Numbered from the stretch's first letter, positions 45,683-57,718 are shown. The stretch: DNA of 64,000 nt from Craterostigma plantagineum (GCA_027422505.1 JAPQWV010000002.1:24716501-24780500), one strand, 5' to 3'. Notes: generated by a model from the letters alone, not told the origin. Numbers and translations: made by a program.

Positions 45683-46900
45683 AAGTAAAAGATTAATAAA
45701 TGACGAGCGATAATGACAATGTCCACTAGTTCATATTATTATCAAGGATTTAGGTTAAGCATACTTCCATATCAATGAACATTATTGAAACGCATGTGAA
45801 ACCAATTGTTATATATAGAATTATTATAATTGGATGATTCGAAATCTTTACTTGATTGGTTTTTCCAAGATATTAAATGACGACATGTCATAGCATATTG
45901 TTTACTTATTTAGGAAGCTCATTTTGGAATTAATTTCAAATGTAGGTATCTAGTGCCAATTACAAAAATAAGCATTGTGTATAAATCATTACAAAAATAT
46001 GCATTCTTTAATTTTATTTTCTTTTTGTGAATTTGTTTTATTATGTGTACAAATTTATCACAAAAATAGGCATCTTTAATTTAATTTAATTTTTATGAAT
46101 TAATTTTACAATCAAATAAAAGATAAAAATGAAATAAAAATTATAAAATTTAATCCACACAAATACAAAAGAATTTGAACACGTTCACATAACCTAAAGA
46201 AATATTAAGCACAAGTTTCAAAACTACAACCATAATCATTACTTCAAATTTATTCCCCGAAGAAATATTTGTGTGGTTTTCAATGTTTCTTCGGTTACAA
46301 TAAAAACCATACAAATACTTTTCCTATGTGGTCGTTTTCCATTAGATAAAAAAGCCCATAACTTAGCTTCCAAAAATTTGACAAATACGATAAATTTGAT
46401 ATAATTTAGATGTAAATTTTTTAAACTTACTCATGAAATTTGGGAATCCTCTATGTTGTTATGGGATTATATAATAAGGAAGGCAGAGGTATTCAACTAG
46501 GTGTGTGGACAACGTCTAAATTTGCATGTATATTATTAATGTAGTGTTTTGAATGAATTCTTCGCCTGCTAGTCAAAATAAAATTATGTTGCCCATAATT
46601 CCTAATCGATAAAGATGTGCAAACTATAAACAGCAATAAAACCTATGTGAATTAAGAATAGAGACTTTGATCAAATTGGAATTGAAAAAGAAAAAAAAAG
46701 TCTAAAACTAGCTGCATTGATTTTGTTTGACAATGGTTGTCAAAGTCGCGCATAGGAACTTAGAATACGCAAAAAAAAAGGTCCAACAGCCATCCAACTT
46801 GCACAGAAAAGTAAGAAGTAAAAAGAAACTTGGTCACATGACATTCATATTAATAAATTAATTACAGCTATCCTTCCTTGAAATAAATAAAATGCCAAAC
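45683..46900. other. Upstream intergenic region of the reductase gene
   Basis: AT-rich with no ORF of interest. Between 45960 and 46100 a GCAT-AATT pattern (TTACAAAAATA(A/T)GCATT) occurs two or three times. Nothing else was recognised. It probably contains the distal promoter of the gene at 47013. Confidence 0.5.
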
Positions 46901-46916
46901 TCGTCGTCTGATTCCC

Positions 46917-46926
46917 TCTATATATA
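46917..46926 (+). promoter_or_regulatory. TATA box of the reductase gene
   Basis: CTATATATAC lies 87-96 bases before the ATG in an otherwise ordinary leader. Transcription would begin about 30 bases downstream, giving a 5' UTR of roughly 60 bases that ends in an A-rich stretch before AAGATGG. Confidence 0.65.
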
Positions 46927-47012
46927 CGGGGCATAAGCTCAACATAATCATTCACAACTCACATCTAAATATTTAATACTCAATCATTCATTTACTTAAA
47001 GAAAAAAAAAAG

Positions 47013-48562
47013 ATGGCAAACAATAGGGTTGTCTGCGTGACTGGTGCAACAGGTTACTTGGCTTCGTGGGTCATTAAGCTTCTCCTCGAACGCGGCTACA
47101 CTGTGAAGGGCACCGTACGCAGTCTCCGTACGTATCTCAATCTTAAAATGGTCCATGCACATATATATACATACATTATGTAAAGAAATCTTATAATTTT
47201 TGTAATGATATATTTCTCAGGCGACCCGAAGAAATTCGAACACTTGACGTCGCTCGAAGGAGCTAAGGATCGACTGAAGCTGTACGAGGCGGGATTGACC
47301 GAAGAAGGATCCTTCGACTCAGTTATCGAAGGATGCGAAGGCGTTTTCCACGTCGCATCTCCCATCATTCAAACCGCCGCCGACCCGCAAGTTCGTTTTT
47401 TTTTTTATTTTATCCATCGATGATTGATAATCTATGAACCGCCGACTTCCCATGGCTATTTTATTGTGTCACGGGAAGCCCGACCTGTGGGACCTGGTGT
47501 AAAGTCTCGGTGTCAGCATTGACCAGCAAAACCACACCCGTACCTTTTTCTATTTTTCTTTATTTTTTTGGGGTTAGGGATTTTTCGAGCTCAAGTTTAT
47601 CTCAAACTCAAACTAATATAAGAGCTTATAAGTAGCTGATAACTCTTCTAATTATCCAATACGTGACTTGAGTTGGACACCCAAGCAAGGGTCACCGGGG
47701 AAACCCTAGGGGTCAAAGCACGACCATTTTCTAACGCTTTCTTGCCTTTTTTTTTTACAGAAAGAAATAGTGGAACCGATTGTTAAAGGAACCCTAGATG
47801 TACTGAAAGCATGCAAGAAGGCAGAGACGGTGAAGAGGGTCGTGTACACGTCTACGTTGGGCACCGTCATTTTCACCCCGAGGCTCGAGTACTTCTCGGG
47901 AACTACCCTCGACGAGACGTGGTTCTCCGACGTCGAATTCTTGGAACAAAAGAAGGAATGGTACTCAATGGCAAAGACGATCGCGGAGAAGGCCGCGTGG
48001 GAGTTCGTAAAGGAGAACGACATGGACATGGTGACCATTCACCCAGGTTACCTCATCGGCCCACTGCTTTCGAAAACCCTAAATTTGACCTCCGATTATC
48101 TCTTGGGACTCATCAAGGAAGCGAGGGAACTGTTCTCTCATGGGATGTATACGTATGTCGATGTTAGGGACGTTGCGCTTGCGCATATTCTCTCTTACGA
48201 AAATCCCTCGGCTAGTGGTCGGTACAATGTTGTCAGGGCCATAGCTCATTCGCACCAAGCGCTTTCGATAATGCATGATATGTTTCCGTCCATCAAGAAT
48301 CATTACGCGTAAGTCTTCTTTCTTTTTTTCTTTTTCGCGGTTCAAAGAAAGTTTTTTTTTTTATGACCGATGGTGTAAACATTGTGGTGTTTTTTTATTT
48401 TTTATTTATGTTTACAGAAATAGAGAAAATAATCTTACGGAAGCTCCTTTCCATGTGTCGAGGGAAAAGACGGAGGCTTTGGGAGTGAAGTTCACTCCGC
48501 TGGAAGAGAGTTTCAGAGACAGCGTTTTGAGCTTCAAGGAGATGGATTTTATTGATTTTTGA
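47013..48562 (+). CDS. NADPH-dependent reductase, DFR/CCR-like family (extended SDR), four exons
   Basis: Exons are 47013-47127, 47221-47390, 47761-48308 and 48418-48562. All introns have GT..AG ends and the join gives 325 residues with no stops, the usual family length. The dinucleotide fold starts at residue 6 with the glycine motif GATGYLA at 11-17. A basic TVRS follows, suiting NADPH. The catalytic Ser is in TSTLG (Ser126) and the YxxxK pair is Tyr163/Lys167 in EWYSMAK. The CCR signature NWYCYGK is absent, so a cinnamoyl-CoA reductase name is not supported. Closest in kind are phenylacetaldehyde reductase-like and CAD1-like members. It is likely a cytosolic aldehyde or ketone reductase in phenylpropanoid-type metabolism; the substrate is unknown. 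Confidence 0.9.
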
Positions 48563-48579
48563 ATTTTTTATTTTTGCAT

Positions 48580-48621
48580 GCTTTGCTTTGCTTTGCTTTG
48601 CTGTGAGCCCCCCTGAATAAA
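48580..48621 (+). terminator. 3' UTR CTTTG repeat and polyadenylation signal
   Basis: Four to five CTTTG pentamers (48582-48602) follow the stop codon. AATAAA is at 48616-48621, 54 bases after the stop. This fits a short plant 3' UTR. Confidence 0.6.
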
Positions 48622-48639
48622 AATTGTTGCATCTTCTTC

Positions 48640-49030
48640 ATTTTTTATTTCAATATGTTGCATTGTAATACCGTTATATTGTGTGATTTAAGGATGATGG
48701 GGCGTATATATGTACTCAAGGTATTGTGATAAAATAAATTGTTCTTACAAACAGAAGAAAAAATGGTTACCATGTACACCGTGTCGTCGCGCCCTTTGCA
48801 AGATTTCAAGGCGGGTGGACGTTTGTATCCTCGTAGAACGGTCAGATGTACGTATGCCAGAAGCTGTAAAAGGGGACCGATGATATCATATAGCATATCA
48901 ACCTCATACATTGTAATAAACTCCATTATGAACAACCGCTGAGGATATGAGTGTTCCTTGGAGCAGGTTCCCCATGTGTAGTGTAGCCCAACGAGCAAGT
49001 GCTATTTCAGCATGTTACAATAACTTTTTC
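48640..49030. other. Unassigned sequence between the reductase and the MULE
   Basis: A 117-residue minus-strand frame (48645-48998) is open but matches no family I recognise. A shorter plus-strand frame overlaps it. Base composition here is less AT-rich than its surroundings, so a transcribed or captured fragment is possible. I see no evidence that settles it. Confidence 0.3.
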
Positions 49031-49480
49031 TTCCGGGTTTAAATGATGGGAAAATTTTTCTTCAGTCCCTAATCAATAAGTTTCTAAACCATTCAGTCCC
49101 TGTCAGAATCCCTATTAGTATAAAGGACCAACTTTTCGAAAATGGCAGAGATAAGGCTTAAAAATATGTATTGACGAAAATACCCTTCCTAACGTACTAA
49201 AGTAAGATTTATTTTCCGGCGACTTTCTGTTATGCTGTTAGATTATATTGTTATAAACGCATAGTGAACTGTTATTCTACATCCTTTATCTGTTACTATG
49301 ATGCAGAAATTGTTATCGACGGAGAATATTTATTTTATAAATCTCGTTTTTACGGTGAATGGAGCTCCGAAATTTCGAATGCCCGTTAACCAACCAATTT
49401 CGGCATGTAAGGTACAATGTTTTGTGGTATTGACGAAGCAAGATGTAAGATTTGTAATGAATTTTTATCTTTCTATTAGG

Positions 49481-50345
49481 GTTCTAATTTGCGAAATAAG
49501 CCGAAATCAAAGCCGTTTTGGCAACGATTACATATATATGTACAAATTCGAAGTACCCATATTATGGGCAGCTTGGTACGGCACTTATTTTGCTCGTTCG
49601 CCCGACGTTCATCTTTTGGTTTCGCGAAAATGCGGTCGACCCCAATAATTTGGGTATATTTTTACTGTGTTAAAACTGTTACTCGAAGTATCAAATTTGT
49701 TACTTGGAGTATCAAAACCGTTACTAGATGTATCAGAACCGTTATTAAACCGCAATTAATTGTTACCAAGTGTAGTTCTAATTTGCGAAAATAAGATGAA
49801 TTCAAAGCCGTTTTTGGAATTACATCTAATATGTATACATTCGAAGTACCCATAGTACGGGCAGCTCGGTGCGGCACATGTTTTGCTCGTTCATCCGTCG
49901 TTGATCTTTTAATTTCGCGAAAATACGGCCGATCCCAATAATTTGGGTATATTTTTACTGTGTTAAAACTGTTCGGAGTATCAAATCTATTACTTGGAGT
50001 ATCAAAACCGTTACTAGGTGTGTCAGAACCGTTATTAATCTGCTATTAATTGTTACCACATGTAGGATTCTAATGTGCGAAAATAAGATGAATTAAAAGC
50101 CTTTTTGGCAACGATTACATCTAATATGTATAAATTCGAAGTACCTATAGTATGGGCAGCTCGGTACGGCACATGTTTTGCTCGTTCGTCCGACGTGTAT
50201 CATTTAATTTCGCGAAAATACGGTCGACCCCAATAATTTGGGTATTTTTTACTGTGTCATAACTGTTACTCGGAGTATCAATAACGTTACTAGGAGTATC
50301 AGAACCGTTATTAAACTGTAATTAATTGTTATCATGTGTATATGA
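49481..50345. repeat. Three ~292-bp tandem repeats near the MULE left end
   Basis: Units start at 49481, 49775 and 50066 with (G)TTCTAATTTGCGAAA. Each carries CGAAGTACC(C/T)ATA, TTTTGCTCGTTC, CCCCAATAATTTGGGTAT and several GTTACT(C/T)GGAGTATC words. There is no conserved ORF. They lie outside the transposase gene, so they are probably subterminal MULE repeats. Confidence 0.85.
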
Positions 50346-50499
50346 AATGTTACTTTTTGTACGTAATTTGTTATTACAGGCAGAAAAATCCAATACGTGC
50401 ACAACGAGAAGCCAAAAAGTTACCAATTGATATCAACTAGACAAAACGACAAATTGATATCAGATAGACAAAAAACAAGACAAAAAGAATACTGCAAAC

Positions 50500-52757
50500 G
50501 TTAAATTGCTTCTTTGCATGTTCGGCGATTGTGCCTAACCTTTTACATCTTCCACACTTGAGTGGACGAGTGTCTTGAACTTTCTTTTAAGTCGTGGACG
50601 GCCTGTGGGTCTTTGAACGTCTGGTTCCACGACGTCTTCGGGTATAGGATCTTCAATTACAAAATTAGAAGAAAGGCATGCCTCTCGGTATTCGCCAAAC
50701 TGTAATAGTTGTCGCAGAACTCATATGGAGAAGGCCCAACGAAAGAATGCATGAGCATGCATGCTTAGACGGAAGCCCCTGTAAATCGAAGTGTACATCT
50801 CTTGTTGTTTAAATCTACTGCATATTTGATCTTGTTTTCTGAAACCTCGAACGCCACCCACTAGACCTATCAACCTCCAATGGTCGAGATTCATCGATGC
50901 TTAATTTCAGCTTCTTCTCCGGCTTCGTACACAAACGGCCGAGCTGTTGGTGTGCCTCCGTGCGTTTGTCGTTCATCATGATCAGTCTTTCGTCTTATCT
51001 CATCGACCAAACTAACAATAGGTAGAGCCCTAGCCTCACGAACCCAACTATTCCAACTTTCCGCAACGTGGTTGTCAATTATTCCCCATCATTTGCCATG
51101 AAATAAGGAGTTAGCCCAACAATTAGTATTCGTCTTTCCTATGAAGTTTGAGTGTGCGGGAAATGCCGTTGAACTTCCTTAAGAAATTGTCTGAAATCCT
51201 CCAAGTAAGGAGAGTAAGCTGCCTTCTTGAACTTTGTTGTCCAATTTTTATGTTCTTAGCTGGGTACTTTCGCAATACCTGAACAGATAGTAAAAAAACA
51301 AAACCATCGTCTGAAATAACAATACATCACTGACAAATAACTGAAATGAGTATAAAAATAACAATACATGGTAATGTACCTCAGTCTTGAAATTGCCAAT
51401 GACATGTCTTAAACAATATTCATGGTGAGACCCTGGAAATACCGATGGAACGCCTTGAACCAATCCTTCATGCCGGTCGGAAAAAATGTATAATCTCTGA
51501 AGTTGTCTGTTACATAATAGCATAAGAGGTGCCTCAATTTCAAAAGAAACCATTCTCAGTTAGGGGAAGTTTCCGCATCAGCCACTGTGAAATAACAAAT
51601 TATGAATTGATAATAATGAAAATAGCTACAAAAATAACAAATCATTGTAAGAAAATAACAAAACCTACGAAAGCAATATTAAACAATCCATCATTTCCAT
51701 CTTTTGACACAATAGTAAGTAAGCACCATTTGTGCTTATTCTTGATTTGTGTATTATCAAGGAAGAGTAGTGGTCTACAACCCCTTATAAATCCAATTAT
51801 ACAAGCATTGAAACTCACAAACATTCTCCTAAATTTGTTTGTTTCGGGATGAAGTTCACAATCTGCAAATGAACCTGGATTTGTTTCGAAGCACAGCATT
51901 GCAATACCACCTTAATTTATCATACGAACCTCTTTGAATCCCATGAATATTTTTAAGGCTATTTCTTTCGCTGACCAAGCTCGGTGATATGGCATTACAA
52001 CTCCGTATTCCAGCAACATATCATTCTTCATTGTGCGTGGCTTATAGAGAGGCTCCGTGCTCAGCTTCGGCTGAACCAACTCGGCAACCAATTTTGCATC
52101 GGCTTTTGGGTGGTCTCTCATTAGTAAACTGGATTCACCGCAAGTATGGTTGATGTTGCAGTTTTTTATGCTAAACATACCATCATATTGCCGATGAGCT
52201 GCATATATCCTCCATCTACATCCATCGACATTGCATACTATGATGATCTTCTTAGCATCATTTTTTATATACTTGAAAGACTTTCTGCTCGCAATGGCAT
52301 ACCTTTTAAGCTTGCTTAGAAACTCATTAGCACCCTCTAAGACTTGCCCTTCACCCTCAATGTAGCGAATCCAAAAGTCGACTGAGTTCGCATTCGCGAG
52401 AACTCGACATTCACCCTGAGATGGCCCGACCGATTGCATATCCTCAGTTGTATTCCCATTTTCAGATACAATCATGTCAATGACCTTCATTTTTAGCTCG
52501 TGGTGCAACCTCACCATGAACTTCACATCACTATCCATAAGCAATAGCATTGTGGTGTTGTTAAGAGGTGATTTGTATTTCAAGGAGATGGAGCTACTAT
52601 CGAGATCCGAGAAAAGTTGGGTAACTAGTAATAAGAGGTCAGTTAAAGATGATGTTTCTCTTACCTCCAACAAAAAAAAAAATTCGATTTTATAAGCACA
52701 AAGTGCAAGAATCGAATCTTGTATGCTTGACATAGTGGGGACCATGGATTTTGTCAA
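50500..52757 (-). pseudogene. mudrA-type MULE transposase (degraded)
   Basis: The N-terminal frame (51912-52757, 281 residues) has the MuDR start SLKYKSPLNN and LMDSDVKFMVRLHHELKM. The DNA-binding Mutator domain follows with FLSKLKRYAIASRKSFKYIK, CNVDGCRWRIYA and NHTCGESS. A gap at 51554-51911 may be an intron or inserted DNA. The core piece (51248-51553) reads [20 protein letters not shown] and then [14 protein letters not shown]. Pieces of the C-terminal SWIM-type and ESWNSWVREARA regions lie at about 50760-51240 in several frames. The final zinc knuckle (CGRCKRLG...NRRTC, near 50510-50575) has lost one base. It is not functional. Confidence 0.85.
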
Positions 52758-52928
52758 AGTCAGTAAATGAAGAAGAGAGATGATTTTTAATGTTGAAATG
52801 GTTTAGAGGAAAGTGTGGTGTATTTTTTCGCATTGGCGGGTTTTGTAAAATTTTAAGGTTCTGGTACTATTATGTGCATTTCTGTTACTACGTTGCCCAT
52901 ATCTGTTACCAAATGGGCGTTGTAAGTT

Positions 52929-52971
52929 CGGGCGGGAAAACCATCATGTGATGAATTTTGGGCGGGAGAGT
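52929..52971 (-). promoter_or_regulatory. Two CCCGCCC (E2F-like) motifs upstream of the transposase start
   Basis: The minus strand reads TTTCCCGCCC (52930-52939), matching the E2F core TTTCCCGCC, and CTCCCGCCCAAAA (52956-52968). They lie 170-215 bases upstream of the mudrA ATG. Similar paired motifs occur at 30077-30116. Cell-cycle control of the transposase is an inference. Confidence 0.5.
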
Positions 52972-53066
52972 AAATACAATCAAGCATAGATTAGTTGTTA
53001 CCCGATATTTGTAAATTACTAGTTATACGTTTATCTGTTACCAGAATTATATTTAGTATGTAAAAC

Positions 53067-53335
53067 TTCTTGAATTCCAACATAACCTCCACGAAAATCA
53101 TAACCTAAACTAACATATTTTAATCTAAAACTTCGTAACTTCATATATTATAGTGAATGTAGCGTGTTTACAGCATAAATTTTGAAAATCACAAACTAAC
53201 CAATTACATATTAAATTGTTACTGCACTAGCGTTATCTGTTACTCGTCAATTATCGACCTGTTACCAGAGTGTTCTTTTCTGTTTCCATATCTTATTAAA
53301 TTGTTTCTGAACACTGTTAAACTGTTACAGCAAGA
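53067..53335. repeat. ~270-bp direct repeat, copy 1 (copy 2 at 60115-60382)
   Basis: The block from CTTGAATTCCAACATAAC to CTGTTAAACTGTTACWGCAA is present at both places in the same orientation, at roughly 90% identity. When the solo LTR and Copia-Y are removed the copies are separated by about 205 bp. They form a tandem pair inside the original MULE, between its two genes. Copy 2 overlaps the 3' end of the Ulp1-like gene. Confidence 0.85.
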
Positions 53336-54609
53336 AATCAGTAAACAACGTATGGTTTACGTTTAAGATTAATTGAAGATGTCATGACATGTTCAAATAT
53401 TCGCAAGTGTACTAGGTTGTGCAAGTAGTAAAATGGACGAAGTCCGAGTATCGATCCACGAAGACAGCTTGATTAGTTCTAAGATATTAAATCTAATTCT
53501 AATTTAGACTTAGAGAATTTTTATAGTTTTGATGATTTAATTAAACGAGATAAAAGCGCAAATAATAAAATATACGCAAATAAAATAGATGAGATAAAGA
53601 TCAATTGACGACGAGTGACCAAGGCACATGTTCAGCACAAATAATTCCTACGTCTTCATAAATCTATTCTATCTAACTATCATGAATTTCAGTCAAGGTA
53701 AAATTTCCTATGACAATCGCTACTCGTTTGTCCCGCAATAGCGATCCTATGCGATAGAGAACCAACTCATATATGTCTATAGTATTGTAGTTTCCACACA
53801 CGCATTCAATCTTTATGAAATTCCCCGAGCTTAAATGCTTTCGGCGCTTTCGAAAACCATACATACGAAACCGAATTCCATCTCTGGTCGATTTTACGTA
53901 GTGATGCTCGATGTTTATTGTTCTAACCGCTAATCACTTTGTCCGTCTCATAAACCAATCAAATAAACATGCATATATTGATCAGGCATACACAACCATT
54001 AAGCGCAAATAAAGAACACGTGACTCGATTCACACGATCAAACAGAATAAGAAAAATATTAATACGTAGTCATTATTCGGCCTATCATGGCTTTAATCAC
54101 AAAAGAATCTAAGCTAGCATATTAATAGAAGAAAGGTGCAAAATATTCAATGTCGATAATAGAGAAATAATATAAAACTTCGCTTATCACGGAAGGAACG
54201 CCTCGAGCATCGATGTCTCCTTTGTCGTAGCTCTTTTTAGTTTCAGCCGCGCAAGGTTCTTCACTGTCGTCGTTTCTTTATTCGCTGCCTCAGTAGAAAA
54301 GACCCACCTTTCGTTCTCAGTCGCATGTCTCTATATAGGTGTGTGAGGGCAGCCGACTTAATCGAAGATTGGAGATCTTTTTGAATATTTGACTCATTCT
54401 CTAACTTTGAATATTTTCCTTGTGGTGCATGATCCTTAGCAAAAAGAATATCTCCTCCTCTTCACGTCACATGGTTGCCACAAGTAGGAAATTCTGGTAT
54501 ATTGCAGGGCTGCCCCAAATAATGTAAAAATTTGCAAGAAGATCCCCAAGATTCAAATTGTTCCGAAAGTGCCCTTATTTTCCTTTTTCGATCTCGTTTG
54601 CTGGGCCAT

Positions 54610-54937
54610 TATTGGAATTACCTCACGGCCGATCACAGCTTACAGAGGCTAAAGAGTTTCAGGAAAGAAACAGTTCAGACCAGCCATATAACGCGCGGAA
54701 GGCTCCTTTATAAGAAAGGGCTTTTTTGTCAACTTCAATTATTTAGAAGGATATGTTAGTCTTTTACCTACCAAACAGTTGTATAAAAGGGCGGGATTCT
54801 TCTTAATTGTATAACTTACTTGATAATAAAGATTTGCGTTATTTAGCTCGTTTTCTTGATTCTGCTTCACTCACAAATTTCCACAATCACCTTTCACTCA
54901 CTCTCAAGATTCACATCCAATCACATCACTCGCAATA
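54610..54937 (+). repeat. Copia-Y 5' LTR with TATA box and poly(A) signal
   Basis: 328 bp. TATAAAAG is at 54782-54789 and AATAAA at 54825-54830, in the correct order for U3-R. A T-to-A type difference from the 3' LTR is the only change noticed. Confidence 0.93.
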
Positions 54938-54949
54938 TGGTATCAGAGC
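54938..54949 (+). other. Copia-Y primer binding site (tRNA-iMet)
   Basis: TGGTATCAGAGC starts at the base after the LTR. This fixes the LTR end as ...CAATA. Confidence 0.92.
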
Positions 54950-55018
54950 ACTGTTGATTCATCTCGTGAATTCTTGACGATCAGATTCTGCAAAATCATC
55001 AAACTCAGAAAATTCAAA

Positions 55019-57718
55019 ATGGAAGTACTTACAGAAGAGGAACCAACTCCAAATTCAAGCACTGCTGATGGAAATTCGACTGTTATCTCGCCATTGGATG
55101 ATCAGCTTCATCCGTTCTATCTTCACCACTCGGATAACCCTGGATTGATTCTAGTTCATCAGCCACTTGTTGGGGACAATTACCCCTCATGGAGAAGGGC
55201 AATGGTCATTGCTCTTTCAGTCAAAAACAAAAAGGGGTTCATTGATGGCACGATCAAAGAACCAATCGGAGATCGAAAGATGGCTCTTGCCTGGAAAAGA
55301 AACAATGACATAGTCATTTCATGGATTCTCAACTCCGTGTCGAAGGAGATCTCGGGGAGCATCTTATACACAGATTCAGCTAGGGCCATTTGGATTGACC
55401 TAGAAGAAAGATTCCAAGAAAGTAATGGTCCAAGATTTTATCAGCTTAGGAAAGAACTACTGGGACTCTACCAGAACCAAGCCAATACAGGGTTATATTA
55501 CACGAAGTTGAAGGCCTTATGGGATGAGCTATCTAATTTCAGACCATCTTGTACATGTGAAGGTTGCACATGTGGGGGAGTCAAGGACCTGAAATCCTAT
55601 TTTGAGAGAGATTATGTGATCACATTTCTCATGGGATTGAATGAGTCATATGCTCATATAAGGGGACAGATTCTATTGATGGATCCTTTACCATCGATTA
55701 ACAAAGTATATTCTTTGATTTCACAGGAAGAAAGACAGAGGAACATCACCTCTGAGGCTGCAGCTGTGAGTGGCCAAGAAGTCTTTGGGCAACACATGAC
55801 ATTACTGGCCAAGAATCAGACAACTTCAGCCGTGTCTACAGGCAATCAGTATAATAGGAAACCTACTTTCAATACTAAGAAAGATGGAGGAAGGGCCTTT
55901 TGCACTCACTGCAACAAAACAGGGCATACAATGGATACTTGTTACAGGCTGCACGGATTCCCTCCAGGTTTTAGGCAGAATTTCAGACCCAAGAATCCAA
56001 GAATAAATCAAGTCTCGACAGAGCAACAAGAAGCAGACCACTGCAAGGATGCAGAAAGATTCAATGGGATAGCTGAAAGCTTTGTTCAACAGTTAAATCC
56101 CCAGCAGCTTCAGCATTTTAAGATGTTGTTTAACAAAACAGGAACACAGCAAACAACCCAGTCAGACCAATTCACAGGTAGCAAGAAAGGTTTGTGTCTA
56201 TCCTTCAATATACCAGTCTTGGATAACAAGGCAGTCTGGTTTGTAGACTCGGGTGCCTCAAGACACATAAGTTGTAGTCTTGAGAAGTTTCAATCACTGT
56301 CTCCTATAGAGCCAGTGTATGTAATGTTACCTAATAATCATTCCATAAAGGTAAATCAAGCAGGAACAGTTAGGATATCTCCTGCTCTGATCTTGACCGA
56401 AGTCCTGTACATTCCTCATTTTAAGTTCAACCTATTGTCGGTTAGTGCTTTAACAACATCCAATGATTTTGTTCTGACATTTTTCAGTGATTACTTTATC
56501 ATCCAGGATTCAACCCAGAAGTTGATGATTGGCAAGGGTGAAAGGAGAGAAGGATTGTATGCTCTCAGTGATTCTGATTTGGCACAAGTTGCAAATACTA
56601 AGTTTAGGAATTCCCTGTCTAATTCTGTCTCTTTTACTGTTTCTCTAGATATGTGGCATAAGAGATTAGGACATCCATCTTACAATGTTATAGATAGACT
56701 TAGACAAAGGTTGAGGTTCAAGAATGATTCTGATTTACACAATCATTGTAAGATATGTCCTTTGGCAAAACAAACGAGACTGCCTTTCATTTCAAAGAAT
56801 AATATTGCATGTTCTCCTTTCGATTTAGTTCATTGTGACATATGGGGTCCTTTCAATGTTCAATCACATACCTCACATAGATTCTTCTTAACACTAGTAG
56901 ATGATCACACAAGATATACTTGGATTTTCATGTTAAAATATAAATCAGATGCTGCCAGTGTGGTTCCTTTCTTCTTTAACATGGTTGAAAACCAGTTCAA
57001 GACCAGGATTAAGGTATTCCGAATAGATAATGCAAGGGAACTGCTTTTTACAGAATTCTTGAAGGAAAAGGGGACACTCCATCAGTTTTCTTGTGTAGCA
57101 ACACCTCAGCAAAATTCTGTTGTCGAAAGGAAGCATAGACACCTACTTAACGTGGCTAGAGCACTGTATTTCCAATCTAAATTACCTCTCATTTTCTGGA
57201 ATGAATGTGTACTCACAGCTGCATTTCTTATCAACAGGGTACCTTCGAAGATTTTGAAATATAGGTCACCTTATGAACTGTTATATCACAAAGCAGTGGA
57301 CTACTCCTCTTTGAGATCTTTTGGTTGTTTATGCTATGCTTCTACTTTATCTGTTAACAGGACAAAATTTGACCCAAGAGCTAAAGCTTGTGTATTGATA
57401 GGATATCCTAATGGCATGAAAGGTTATAAGGTTTTAGATTTAAACTCTAGGGAAGTATATGTGACGAGAGATGTGAAATTCTATGAACATATCTTTCCCT
57501 ATGTTGATATGCATGAATACAGAACTGACACTGCCTTTCCAGATTTTGTCCTACCTAAGGCTGTTGATGAAAATGGAAATCAAGAGATCACAGATATTCA
57601 AACTGCCGAGCACCAGGAAGATCATAACTTGAATCAGCCAGAAGCAACAGAGCACCAGGAAGATTATAATCTAAACCAGCCAGAAACTTCAGTAGTCATA
57701 ATCCACCTGAAGACTTAA
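55019..57718 (+). CDS. Copia-Y gag-protease-integrase polyprotein
   Basis: This open frame of 899 residues begins at ATG 55019 (MEVLTEEEP). An in-frame ATG at 54974 is so near the PBS that it is less likely. Gag starts with the Copia N-terminal block HPFYLHHSDNPGLILVHQPL and SWRRAMVIALSVKNKKGFID. A CCHC knuckle, CTHCNKTGHTMDTC, is at 55901-55942. Protease has VWFVDSGASRH, with the Asp codon at 56246. The integrase has an HHCC zinc domain (WHKRLGHP, then CKICPLAKQ) and a core with VHCDIWGPF, FRIDNARE and VVERKHRH, giving the D-D-E set. It ends after NQPETSVV at a frameshift, so the full polyprotein is split here. Confidence 0.9.
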   Translation: MEVLTEEEPTPNSSTADGNSTVISPLDDQLHPFYLHHSDNPGLILVHQPLVGDNYPSWRRAMVIALSVKNKKGFIDGTIKEPIGDRKMALAWKRNNDIVISWILNSVSKEISGSILYTDSARAIWIDLEERFQESNGPRFYQLRKELLGLYQNQANTGLYYTKLKALWDELSNFRPSCTCEGCTCGGVKDLKSYFERDYVITFLMGLNESYAHIRGQILLMDPLPSINKVYSLISQEERQRNITSEAAAVSGQEVFGQHMTLLAKNQTTSAVSTGNQYNRKPTFNTKKDGGRAFCTHCNKTGHTMDTCYRLHGFPPGFRQNFRPKNPRINQVSTEQQEADHCKDAERFNGIAESFVQQLNPQQLQHFKMLFNKTGTQQTTQSDQFTGSKKGLCLSFNIPVLDNKAVWFVDSGASRHISCSLEKFQSLSPIEPVYVMLPNNHSIKVNQAGTVRISPALILTEVLYIPHFKFNLLSVSALTTSNDFVLTFFSDYFIIQDSTQKLMIGKGERREGLYALSDSDLAQVANTKFRNSLSNSVSFTVSLDMWHKRLGHPSYNVIDRLRQRLRFKNDSDLHNHCKICPLAKQTRLPFISKNNIACSPFDLVHCDIWGPFNVQSHTSHRFFLTLVDDHTRYTWIFMLKYKSDAASVVPFFFNMVENQFKTRIKVFRIDNARELLFTEFLKEKGTLHQFSCVATPQQNSVVERKHRHLLNVARALYFQSKLPLIFWNECVLTAAFLINRVPSKILKYRSPYELLYHKAVDYSSLRSFGCLCYASTLSVNRTKFDPRAKACVLIGYPNGMKGYKVLDLNSREVYVTRDVKFYEHIFPYVDMHEYRTDTAFPDFVLPKAVDENGNQEITDIQTAEHQEDHNLNQPEATEHQEDYNLNQPETSVVIIHLKT

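Noticed and set aside
48645..48998. 117-residue minus-strand frame after the reductase as a gene
   Set aside because: It is open but matches no family I recognise, has no splice or promoter context, and overlaps a plus-strand frame; left as unassigned.
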